Below are positions 12,392 to 22,542 of a stretch of DNA of 64,000 bases, piece after piece. The position numbers and the translations under genes are program-made. How positions within the stretch are numbered: the first letter of the stretch is position 1; every line of letters starts with the position of its first letter. Under the pieces are notes generated by a model. The model was given only the letters and a program-made list of their open reading frames with translations. It was not told the DNA's origin and did no database searches. Origin of the DNA: Proteromonas lacertae (lineage: Eukaryota; Sar; Bigyra; Opalinata; Proteromonadidae); contig NGBS01000877.1 of assembly GCA_002245135.1 (NCBI GenBank), forward strand, positions 62,001 through 126,000, given 5' to 3'.

Positions 12392-15006
12392 ATGTCAGTT
12401 GTTTATGGAATTGATGTAGGAAACTACAGTTCTAAAATTAGTTCACTCAATGTTGAAGATGCAGAAGTTAAAGATAATTCCATAGCGAATAATAGTCATT
12501 TAGTTAATAAATTCAAGTATTCTCTATCAGTAATTATATTGTATAGCAATTTAGTTTGTTTTTCCAATAAACGTAGATATTATGATGAAGAGGCTATAAA
12601 GCATGTATTACTATATTATATGTAATAAAACGTATAGAAAAATGATGATAATATATCCTTCTGCTATTTTATTAAAGACGTGCTTGGTATTTCAAATTCT
12701 CTGTATGAAACAGAGATTGAAGATCAATTACCATTCTGCATTACAAATAATTTTGACAAAGATAAATTAGTCTTCAATATATCAGACTCAAATAACCAAA
12801 ATTCACAGTTTTCAATGAATCAAATGTTTTTGATGGTATTACATTATGTAAATGAATTAATGAAATTAAATGAGAATAATAAAGATGATAGTAAAATGGT
12901 ATTTTCATTTCCATCATATTATAATGAAAATCAAAGAAGATTGATGAAAGAATTGGTGTTAGTATATGGATATAGAAATAATTTAATAATACCAGAATAT
13001 TTATCTAAAATGCTATGTTATTGTTATGAAAATGAAAAAATAATAAATGAAAGTGAAAAAGTATTATTAATTGATATTGGATATACAAACTGTAATATGA
13101 GTTTATTTGAAATGGAAAAAGTATAAAATATATAATATAATATAATATAATATAATATAATATAATTAATAATAATAATATAAAATAGAAGAAATGTAAA
13201 TTAATAAAGAATCAAGACAACAAAGAAATCAATGGTCGAATAATAGATAAGAAACTAATGGATAATTTGAATGAGAAGTTGAAAGGTGAGTTTCCCGAAT
13301 GTGATATAAATAAAATTTGAAGTTATGTATAAAGATGAAGAACAAATGTATAGAAATGAAAGAAAAATTATCTGCAACTGGTGCAAGTGAGCATTAATTA
13401 TGTTATAGAATCAATAAACAAAAATGAAGATAATTTTGAAGGAATCTTTAGTATAAATGTATTAAATGAAATACTGAAAGAAATAACAACAAAATTTGAG
13501 ATTATGTTAAATGAAATGATAGATGGTGAAGAAAAGATAGAAGTGATAATAATAGGTGGAACAATGAGAATGAGTATATTAAAAGATATATTAAAGAAGA
13601 AAGATAATATAAAATTGAATGAAACAATGAATATGGATGAAAGTATCAGTAGTGGAAATTGTTATTATTGTTTATTAAAAGAAGGTAAATGGGAATATGA
13701 TATAAGTGAGATAGAAGAAAAAGAGAAATTGAATGACTTAAACAATGTAAAAGTAGAAGATATAAAACCAAGTGAGATGGATTATTATAATGAGATATTA
13801 CGAATTGAGAAACAGATAGAAGATAATGAGAATAATGACTTATATAGATATCTGTCAGATCGTGGTGGTTTTGGTCAATATGGTTATGTTGGTAGTTTTA
13901 TATCTGAAGATAATACTTTAAATAGTTTTAAAAATGATAACAATCCTCCAAAAGAAGAAGAAGTAAAAATAGATGATAATAAAATAGAAAAGGAAGAAGA
14001 AAAGGAAGAAAATGATAATGATAATGAACAACAGAATGATAATAGTGAATAGTGGTAGAGAAGAAAGTAAAGAGAATGAAACAATGAATGAAGAAAGCAA
14101 AGAAGATGATAATGTAGAGAATGATGAAGATGATAGTAAACCAAAAACCAGTGGTAATGAAGAAGATGAAAAACTAAAAGATGAATTTGAGTATAAAAGA
14201 CTTTTAGAAGAGTATAATCTGTTATTAGAAGATTATCCAGATGAAGTATTATCAAAGAAATTGGAGTTATTACAAAATAAATATGAAGTAAATAATAAGA
14301 AAGATGTTAATTACAAAGAGTTGAACAAATCAGTTATTAAACTGTTTAAGAGGAAGAATGATAGTGTTAATAAGAAATTATATACCAAATATGATATTTT
14401 ATCATCAGAATATTCACCTAAATTGGATGAATTGAAAAATTGGATAAAAACACATCCAACAGCTACCACTTCTTATAAAGAATACAAAGAAATCTTTCCA
14501 AGATTTCAAAAGACGATGGTTGAAATTAAAAGAGAAAAATCATTTGTAGAATATGAAAAATTAATGTATATAATAATAATATATATTTATAATTGATAAT
14601 ATATAGAAAAGATTATGAAGAATTAGTTATACAGTATTGTGATGTAAATAATGAACAAGACTCAGAGATAAAGTACAAGTATGATGTAATAAAATCAAAA
14701 TATGAAGATACAAAATCAACTAAAATCAACTATTCTAATAAGATAGAAAGTTTGAAAAAGATATTTGCGCAAAAAGAAGTTGAAGTTAATAACATATTAT
14801 ACTCAGAAATGTATAAATGGGCTTATTATTTTTCGTCAACCTCCGATTTTCATGATTTAGAGAATTTCATCTCTTCTCATCTGCCAGAGAAATCATCTTT
14901 TTCTGAATATTATTATGCTTATAAAAAATACTCAAAGATGTATGATGAACTGTTAAGTAAGCCTACAGGAGATAATTATCCTGAAGAAAGTACTCAAACT
15001 GAATAA
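12392..15006 (+). pseudogene. Divergent Hsp70/Hsp110-family copy B, damaged
   Basis: Starts MSVVYGIDVGNYSSKIS, continues across short introns through LVCFSNKRRYYDEEAIK and DVLGISNSLYETEIEDQLP, then enters a tract nearly identical to copy A. Between two such tracts (about 13265-13400) it carries an in-frame TGA and frame changes relative to copy A. Another frame change falls in the acidic linker near 14050, so the reading frame is broken at least three times. The tail after 13815 (RGGFGQYGYVGSF, an acidic linker, then long helices) differs from copy A. Either it is a recent pseudogene or the conserved modules survive by gene conversion. It is the host's own gene family; expression is unknown. 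Confidence 0.75.
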
Positions 15007-15070
15007 AATATACTTAATAAGAGTTATTAATAAATATTTATATATGTTGTATAGGGTATTACTATATTTA

Positions 15071-15531
15071 TCAGTTACTGCTTTGATTTTCATATTCTTC
15101 AAAATTTATATTTGGAGGTTCCTCAAAATCGATTTCAGGATCTGACTCTGAATATCTTTTTTGTTGTTTATTTAATCGATTTTCATACTTTTTAACACTT
15201 TTCACTCTAAAATGTGAAATACAAATAAAAATATACAACATCTTTAATATTCTACAATGATCTTCATACCTTTGTTTTTCATCTTTGATTTCATTTAACA
15301 AACTATCTTTTTCGCTCTTTAAAACTATTGTTGTTTAAATTTAATTGAATACTTTTCAAATTTCTATTTTCTTCTATTAATTCGTTCAATTCTTTACTTA
15401 ATTCACGAATTTCATCTTCTTGTTCTTCTTTCGATGCTTTAGATCTTACAATATTCTCTCTTTTACTAAAATAATTATAATACTAGTCACTTGTACACTG
15501 TAAGTGATCTTTTTTCAGTGTATGAACTCAT
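15071..15531 (-). CDS. Small coiled-coil protein
   Basis: Starts MSSYTEKRSLTVYN. Three short GT-AG introns (about 25-33 nt) are removed to keep one frame. The middle is a heptad-rich coiled coil (ELSKELNELIEENRNLK, then DSLLNEIKDEKQRYEDH). The C-terminus is acidic (PEIDFEEPPNINFEEYE) and ends QSSN with TGA. No catalytic motif and no named family. It is convergent with Hsp copy B, whose stop is only about 65 bp away. Confidence 0.6.
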
Positions 15532-16062
15532 TTCATTTCTAAATTTTAAATTATAAATTAAATTGGCTTGACAAGCTTGATTTATGAAAATGACTTTTTA
15601 TGTGTTCTAAATGAGATAAACATATAAAATATTGTTAGAAAAGAATTAATCAATAATATATGTATAGAAGCAGTATTTATAACTTAGTATAATACATATT
15701 TAGAGTTTATTGTTTTATAAACATTTGAGTGTATAGTCCATCTGTTAGTGACGTTAGAAATATTTATAGTAGTAAGTGAATTATCATTGAAAATACATGA
15801 TAGCAGTTTAATTTCTATATATATTCAAATGTGTATTATTTTAAAATACATGAACAATAACAACAATAATGAATTTATAATAAATCTATAAAAGAATATA
15901 AATTTAGTTTCCAAAGTCATCAAATTTAAAGAATTTATAAAATTATTTAAACAATAATATGAAATTATTCTTAAAAAAGTAGATTTTACTCTTTTTATTT
16001 TATTTTCTTTTATACATCAACAATAAAAATTAAGCAACATATAATTCAGTTAATTCAATAAT
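15532..16062. other. Intergenic gap; right part belongs to the tandem duplication
   Basis: About 530 bp without a recognisable gene. From about 15913 the sequence is the downstream flank of the first alcohol dehydrogenase and is repeated from about 17416, with a handful of substitutions. Nothing else stands out. Confidence 0.5.
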
Positions 16063-17238
16063 TTAATAACAATTATTGTAAATTACTTCCATTTCATCAC
16101 CACCAATATCTCCATGTTCACCCAATTTCGTTCCTTCTTTTCGGAATCGATCACAAACTTCTTTTATCCAACTTTTATCTTGACTACATTTACATTCACT
16201 TATTCGAGTTGGAACTTTCATTATATCATGATAGAAATGTTCTATTGCTTTGATTGTCTCTTTCGCTGCACATAATTTATCACTATTCTTTATTCCAAAT
16301 ACAGCTTCACCTAACATTGCTAACTTTTCTTTCTTTTGTTCAATCTTATATTCAAATAATCGAGGTTGAACAATTGCCAATGTTACACCATGATCTAATC
16401 CTAAATTCGCTGTTATTTCATGACCAATATAATGTGTTGACCAATCAACTGGCACACCTAATGGTAATAAACCATATAACGCTTGATTCGCTGCCCATTC
16501 TACATTCGCACGAGCTGTATAGTTTTCTCTTTCTTTCATTACTATTTCACCATTCTTTATTAAAGCTTTCATTAATCCTTCACAATATCGATCTTGACAA
16601 TCAGCATCACATGGCCATGTCACATATTGTTCACAAACATGAACAAAGGCATCTACTACACCATTCGCTGTTTGATTATCAGGTAAAGTATAAGATAAAA
16701 CAGGATCTAATACACTCACTACTGGCAATAATTCATGATGTTGAAGGGCTACTTTTCGATGTAGTTTTCGTCTAGATATTACACCGCCTTCATCACTTTC
16801 ACTTCCAGTGGCTGGTAAAGTCAACACTACAGAGATTGGAACTGCTTTACTAATTGGAGCATGCTTCAATAATAAATCTTCCCAAGGATCACCTTCGAAA
16901 TAAGAAGCTGCAGCGATAAATTTACAACCATCAGCTACAGAACCACCACCTACAGCTAATAAAAAGCATTTATCTACACCAATTTCTTTTATTCTATTTA
17001 CACATTTCATTAAAGTGTCAAAGTCTGGATTTGCTTCGATTCCACCAAAATCTTCCACTGTTCTCTTTCCTAACGCTTTTTTAACTGCATCATATGTTCC
17101 AAATTTTTTTATACTACCTCCACCATAACATAAGATAAAATGTTTATCTTCTGGTAAGTACTGAGGTAATTCTTTTATGGTGTCTTTACCAAACAGGATT
17201 CTAGTTGTATTTTGGAAGTTGAAGTTACCGATTGGCAT
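16063..17238 (-). CDS. Iron-type NADP alcohol dehydrogenase (YqhD-like), copy 1
   Basis: 391 aa, single exon. Reduces short-chain aldehydes to alcohols using NADPH, in the cytosol (no targeting signal seen). It follows E. coli YqhD from end to end: RILFGKDTIKELP, CYGGGSIKKFG, AVGGGSVADGCKFIAAA, LPATGSESDEG and GVVDAFVHVCEQY. The metal ligands match YqhD: Asp196, His200, His269 and His283. Serine after GGG at positions 39-42 is the NADP-type feature. Unlike its neighbours it has no intron and slightly richer GC, and its closest known relatives are bacterial, so acquisition by gene transfer is likely (inference). A second identical copy follows at 17568. Confidence 0.95.
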   Translation of the reverse strand: MPIGNFNFQNTTRILFGKDTIKELPQYLPEDKHFILCYGGGSIKKFGTYDAVKKALGKRTVEDFGGIEANPDFDTLMKCVNRIKEIGVDKCFLLAVGGGSVADGCKFIAAASYFEGDPWEDLLLKHAPISKAVPISVVLTLPATGSESDEGGVISRRKLHRKVALQHHELLPVVSVLDPVLSYTLPDNQTANGVVDAFVHVCEQYVTWPCDADCQDRYCEGLMKALIKNGEIVMKERENYTARANVEWAANQALYGLLPLGVPVDWSTHYIGHEITANLGLDHGVTLAIVQPRLFEYKIEQKKEKLAMLGEAVFGIKNSDKLCAAKETIKAIEHFYHDIMKVPTRISECKCSQDKSWIKEVCDRFRKEGTKLGEHGDIGGDEMEVIYNNCY

Positions 17239-17567
17239 TTGGTTACTGATTAAAGACTAAAGAAAAATGAAAAGATTTTTAAAATGAAGTGTTTTTTGTA
17301 AAGTAATGTGTTTTTCAAGATTGTTTAAATGGTATATTTGTAACGAAATGGATAATTTAATGTTATTAATAAGATTTAAAAATGAAAAATATTAATGAAT
17401 ATAAAACATAAGTTCAAAAGTCATCAAATTTAAAGAATTTATAAAATTATTTAAACAATAATATGAAATTATTCTTAAAAAAGTAGATTTTACTCTTCTT
17501 ATTTTATTTTATTTTATACATTAACAATAAAAATTAAGCAACATATGAATTCAGTTAATTCAATATT

Positions 17568-18743
17568 TTAATAACAATTATTGTAAATTACTTCCATTTC
17601 ATCACCACCAATATCTCCATGTTCACCCAATTTCGTTCCTTCTTTTCGGAATCGATCACAAACTTCTTTTATCCAACTTTTATCTTGACTACATTTACAT
17701 TCACTTATTCGAGTTGGAACTTTCATTATATCATGATAGAAATGTTCTATTGCTTTGATTGTCTCTTTCGCTGCACATAATTTATCACTATTCTTTATTC
17801 CAAATACAGCTTCACCTAACATTGCTAACTTTTCTTTCTTTTGTTCAATCTTATATTCAAATAATCGAGGTTGAACAATTGCCAATGTTACACCATGATC
17901 TAATCCTAAATTCGCTGTTATTTCATGACCAATATAATGTGTTGACCAATCAACTGGCACACCTAATGGTAATAAACCATATAACGCTTGATTCGCTGCC
18001 CATTCTACATTCGCACGAGCTGTATAGTTTTCTCTTTCTTTCATTACTATTTCACCATTCTTTATTAAAGCTTTCATTAATCCTTCACAATATCGATCTT
18101 GACAATCAGCATCACATGGCCATGTCACATATTGTTCACAAACATGAACAAAGGCATCTACTACACCATTCGCTGTTTGATTATCAGGTAAAGTATAAGA
18201 TAAAACAGGATCTAATACACTCACTACTGGCAATAATTCATGATGTTGAAGGGCTACTTTTCGATGTAGTTTTCGTCTAGATATTACACCGCCTTCATCA
18301 CTTTCACTTCCAGTGGCTGGTAAAGTCAACACTACAGAGATTGGAACTGCTTTACTAATTGGAGCATGCTTCAATAATAAATCTTCCCAAGGATCACCTT
18401 CGAAATAAGAAGCTGCAGCGATAAATTTACAACCATCAGCTACAGAACCACCACCTACAGCTAATAAAAAGCATTTATCTACACCAATTTCTTTTATTCT
18501 ATTTACACATTTCATTAAAGTGTCAAAGTCTGGATTTGCTTCGATTCCACCAAAATCTTCCACTGTTCTCTTTCCTAACGCTTTTTTAACTGCATCATAT
18601 GTTCCAAATTTTTTTATACTACCTCCACCATAACATAAGATAAAATGTTTATCTTCTGGTAAGTACTGAGGTAATTCTTTTATGGTGTCTTTACCAAACA
18701 GGATTCTAGTTGTATTTTGGAAGTTGAAGTTACCGATTGGCAT
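17568..18743 (-). CDS. Iron-type NADP alcohol dehydrogenase (YqhD-like), copy 2
   Basis: Encodes the same 391-aa protein as the gene at 16063-17238, with no residue difference, the same Asp/His metal ligands and the same GGGS nucleotide motif. The upstream flanks of the two copies are almost identical, so both should be driven by similar promoters; duplication may raise enzyme dosage. The perfect coding identity next to diverged 3' flanks points to recent gene conversion or to a very young duplication. Confidence 0.95.
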   Translation of the reverse strand: MPIGNFNFQNTTRILFGKDTIKELPQYLPEDKHFILCYGGGSIKKFGTYDAVKKALGKRTVEDFGGIEANPDFDTLMKCVNRIKEIGVDKCFLLAVGGGSVADGCKFIAAASYFEGDPWEDLLLKHAPISKAVPISVVLTLPATGSESDEGGVISRRKLHRKVALQHHELLPVVSVLDPVLSYTLPDNQTANGVVDAFVHVCEQYVTWPCDADCQDRYCEGLMKALIKNGEIVMKERENYTARANVEWAANQALYGLLPLGVPVDWSTHYIGHEITANLGLDHGVTLAIVQPRLFEYKIEQKKEKLAMLGEAVFGIKNSDKLCAAKETIKAIEHFYHDIMKVPTRISECKCSQDKSWIKEVCDRFRKEGTKLGEHGDIGGDEMEVIYNNCY

Positions 18744-19028
18744 TTGGTTACTGATTAAAGACTAAAGAAAAATGAAAAGATTTTTAAAATGAAGTGTTTT
18801 TTGTAAAGTAATGTGTGTTTCAAGATTGTTTAAATGGTATATTTGTAACGAAATGGATAATTTAATGTTATTAATAAGATTTAGAAAAACAGAATTTATA
18901 GAAACTGAGTTTCAACAGTTCTGAAACTTTGTTTATTATAAACCTTTAATTTTAAAAAAAGTGTACATCAAAACTATATTTTCTTCAGATATATCTAAAT
19001 AAACACAACTAATTAAATAAATATAGAA

Positions 19029-20702
19029 TTAATTCTTATTTTCCAATGATTGAATTCTAATTGGTGGTATATTTCTTCCATTCTCATTATAAATATCACG
19101 AATATCTCTCTCAGCATGACGATAATCAAATCTATATCAATTATATAATAACAGTATATATATACGTATAATCATTAATAGTTTTTAAACTATCAATTGC
19201 TATTTTATTATATTCACTACTCAATTTATTATATGAATAACAGGTTTGCATTAGAATATCTTCTTTCAACATTAATTCAGTTTCTTGTCTTTCTCTTGTT
19301 CTAATATCATCAGATAATATTTGTAAATCTTTTCTCTTCTTATAATCAATTGTACAAATCTGTTTCAACTGAATATTCTTCAATTCAATTTCATTCTTAT
19401 TTCTTTCCTTCTCCTTTTTATTCTTTATTGACTTTACATGCCATCTATTAATTTGATGACTTCTTTCTCTCTTCATCTATTTATAGATTATATATATATA
19501 TTATATATATACATATTTCTCATATTCACTTCTATTATGAGCAATTTCTCTATATCTCAATTCATTACATTTCTTTATTCTTTGCATTGAATATTCATTT
19601 ATTAATTGATATTCACCGTCTAAATCTAAATTGAGATTTTCTATTTCATCAATCATTTCATTATTACGATTTTCATATCCATTTTCATCTTCAAATGACA
19701 TATACTATGATTTTATCATATTATATATATATACTATTGATTCTGATAGTTCTTTACATTCATCTTCTATTTTACTAATATCAATATTATCACCTAATTC
19801 ATCCAAATGTTGAAATGTCTCTTGAATTGTCATTAACAAATTTTCAAATGCTTTTCTATTAATTCCAACTTTCTGTTTTTCTATTTCACTACTATTTATC
19901 TTCTCACTTAAATATATAACTCTGTGGCTTATATTCCTAATATTGTCTTTACTAATTTCAATAACATCAGTTATCTTATTGATTTGTTCTTCTATTTTGC
20001 TAATTTCGTAGTTATATTTCAGTTTTAAGTATTTACTATGACATTTCCACATATGATACAACGATTGAATCTTTATTGCAGATTTTATTAACTTTCCTTT
20101 ATATTCTCTATTACAATAATATATATATATATATATATATACTTTCTTAAAAATTCCACTAATTGTATAGCTTTCCATTTTCTATAACAACATTCTATCT
20201 TTATTGCTGCTTTACTATTTCTCTCAAATATTATTAATTTATTTTTTTCTTCTTCATTTCTCTTCTTCATTTGATTCTTCCAGAATTTTTGTATTTTCTT
20301 TACACTATTCATTTCTATTTTCATTTTCTTTACCCTTCTACGATATATAAACCCTCTAGCTAAAGATTGTATTATTACAGCACAAGGGATTATTATCTCA
20401 TTTTCAAATGTCATTTTCTTTAATAGTTTTAAGTAATATCTACAAGTAATACCTTTCATAAACTCTATTTTCATAATAATGATAATAATTAATTTATACT
20501 TTGAATAACAATTGCTTTTTCATTTCTTAACACTTCATATAATAATTGTTTATAATATAAACGACTTTTATATCCTCTCATCACTTTCTGTATCTGTATT
20601 ACATTCTTTATCAATTCTCTTCTTTCTTTAACAACTCTTCTGGCTATTAATTGTCTACAAAATGATTGAATTATCTATTATTATTATTAAATATAAAATC
20701 AT

Positions 20703-20736
<34 letters not shown>

Positions 20737-22415
20737 ACTAATTTTGGTATTTCAATATTAGTATAGAAATAATCAATTCTTTTCTTTCTAGCACTTTCTC
20801 TTCCTTTATATCCTCTATAAACTCTTTGAATACTAATCACTGAACCTAATATCTTATTCTCATAATAACTCTGTTTTTTAATAATTATATATTTATTACG
20901 AGTTAAATATCCTCTCACATAACTTTGAAATTTGATTAAACTATTTTTATATCGTTTGTACCATTTAGCTATCTTTCTAGCTGCATGACCTCTGTATATT
21001 CTTTGATAATTAATTATTGCTTTTATACACTTCTCTTTAAATGGTAAACTAATCTGTCTACTCTTATAACCATGATAAACTGATTCTATTGTTAAACATC
21101 CTTCAGTTTTTTCTCTCTTTAATTCCTTAATATATAATCTACATAAGTTACCTCTAAACCATCTTTGTATTGTTAAAGCACTTGATTCTCTCTTCTTTAC
21201 CAATTTTATTAATTTTTTATAATTGAAATATTCTCGAAATTTCTGTTGGATAATTTGAGCACTTTCATTTTCTTCTCTATTTTTGATTCTGTATATATAC
21301 ATAGGTGAATCTGTAGAATGTACAACTGTGGTTAATTTCTCAGAATAAATCATCTCAGATCGAGGATATTTTGGTTTTTCTACTTTAGTAGGCATTGTTC
21401 CTTTTATATATTCACGATTCTGCTTTCTTAATTTATCAGCTTTGTCAGTGTAATTGTATAATTTTCCTTTATTCTTTGGGTTTTCTTCATCAGCCACTAT
21501 TTACATATAAATAAATATTTAATAATAATAAAATATACGTCTATTAAACAATTCATCTCTACTCTTTATCTCTGCATTGGATGTAATAGATTCATATTGT
21601 TTGGTAGTATATGGTATTATCAACCATTTACCATACTTTGGAGGTATATATCTAAATAATTTCAAATCTTTTACTCTTTCACCTAAGAATGTACAATGTT
21701 TCATTCTGTTGATAGTTGATTTACGATTCTTATTCTTTTTAAACCAGAAATAATCTTCTAATATGTTGTAACATTTTTCTATTTTTCATAATTAATAATT
21801 AATATTATATATATATATACCCATTCTGCTTATATAATCTAAATTCTCAAAATCATCACTTACTATTTCTAGTTGGAAATGTGTTTCTAGTACTGGTTCA
21901 TTTTCATAGACACGTTGTGGATCTAATAATCCTTTGTCTCTTTTTTCCATTAAATTAACTATAGCGTTATATGCAGCTGTATCATTGCCAAAAGTACCGA
22001 TGAAATGGAGTTTTGGCTCTAATTTCGCTTTTTTATCCTAGTAAATAGTTAGAAAATGTTATAAATACTGATAAAATATATGCCCTACAAGCCCATCTTA
22101 AATTACGTCTTTCCATTACTTTTTTCCTCATTAAATTTTTGAGAATACCTTTATTTCTATTTCATACATTAATAAATAATCAAAATACCTATAATAATAG
22201 CTTCTATTCTTGATAATCACTTTTTGAGCATTGAACAAAAATGTAAGTGGTTTTACAGAATTAAGTTCAATTTCTAAAGTTAGATTACATAATATACTAG
22301 ACTGTTTGATGAATCTCTCTTCTTTGGGTTGATTCTCTTCTAAATGATTAATATTCTGTTTGATTTGGTTGTTAATAGATGCCTTGACTTTCAATAACGT
22401 TTCTGTACTTGTCAT
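19029..22415 (-). CDS. IQ-motif and coiled-coil protein (probable calmodulin-binding cytoskeletal protein)
   Basis: A long multi-exon protein starting MTSTETLLKVKAS. The N-terminal part (FIGTFGNDTAAYNAIVNLMEK, YIPPKYGKWLIIPYTTKQ) has no named domain. A middle array of at least eight IQ motifs follows, e.g. ALTIQRWFRGNLCRLYIK, INYQRIYRGHAARKIAKWYK, ISIQRVYRGYKGRE, IQIQKVMRGYKSRLYYKQ and VIIQSLARGFIYRRRVKK. Such motifs bind calmodulin or EF-hand light chains. The C-terminal third is coiled coil. The segment starting MADEENPKNKGK is joined in frame to the upstream exon through a 43-nt intron, so it is one gene. Architecture suits a flagellar or centrosomal scaffold, but that role is inference. 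Confidence 0.75.
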
Positions 22416-22542
22416 TATTCTTTCATATTAATCAAAAAAAGAAAAACGAAATAGCTTGATTTATGTTTGATATAATATGGTTATTTTTTCATTAATTTAC
22501 AAAAACCATAAAATTTAAAAATGATAAATAGAGAGTATAGAA

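Larger units (their letters stand above)
15913..18883. repeat. Tandem duplication of a 1.47-kb alcohol dehydrogenase unit
   Basis: Units at about 15913-17378 and 17416-18883, offset 1505 bp, separated by some 37 bp. Each has about 150 bp of 3' flank, the 1176-bp gene and about 140 bp of 5' flank. The coding parts look identical, while the 3' flanks differ at about half a dozen places and the 5' flanks at about one. Both units point the same way. Confidence 0.9.

Noticed and set aside
12650-12660. An ATATCCTT word in Hsp copy B that could be another U12-type donor
   Set aside because: Normal GT-AG splicing of the preceding intron gives an open frame through it (KNDDNISFCYFIKDVLG) with family-like sequence, so it is coding.
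16254-18280. Two identical 173-codon plus-strand ORFs
   Set aside because: They are antisense shadows of the two identical alcohol dehydrogenase genes and have no domain resemblance.
18905-18935. Inverted repeat AGTTTCA...TGAAACT upstream of the second alcohol dehydrogenase
   Set aside because: A 7-bp stem in AT-rich DNA is expected by chance and lies outside the duplicated unit.
21480-21497. MADEENPKNKGK as the start of a separate IQ-repeat gene
   Set aside because: The preceding exon joins it in frame through a normal GT-AG intron (NRL followed by ADEENPK), and no promoter space exists.
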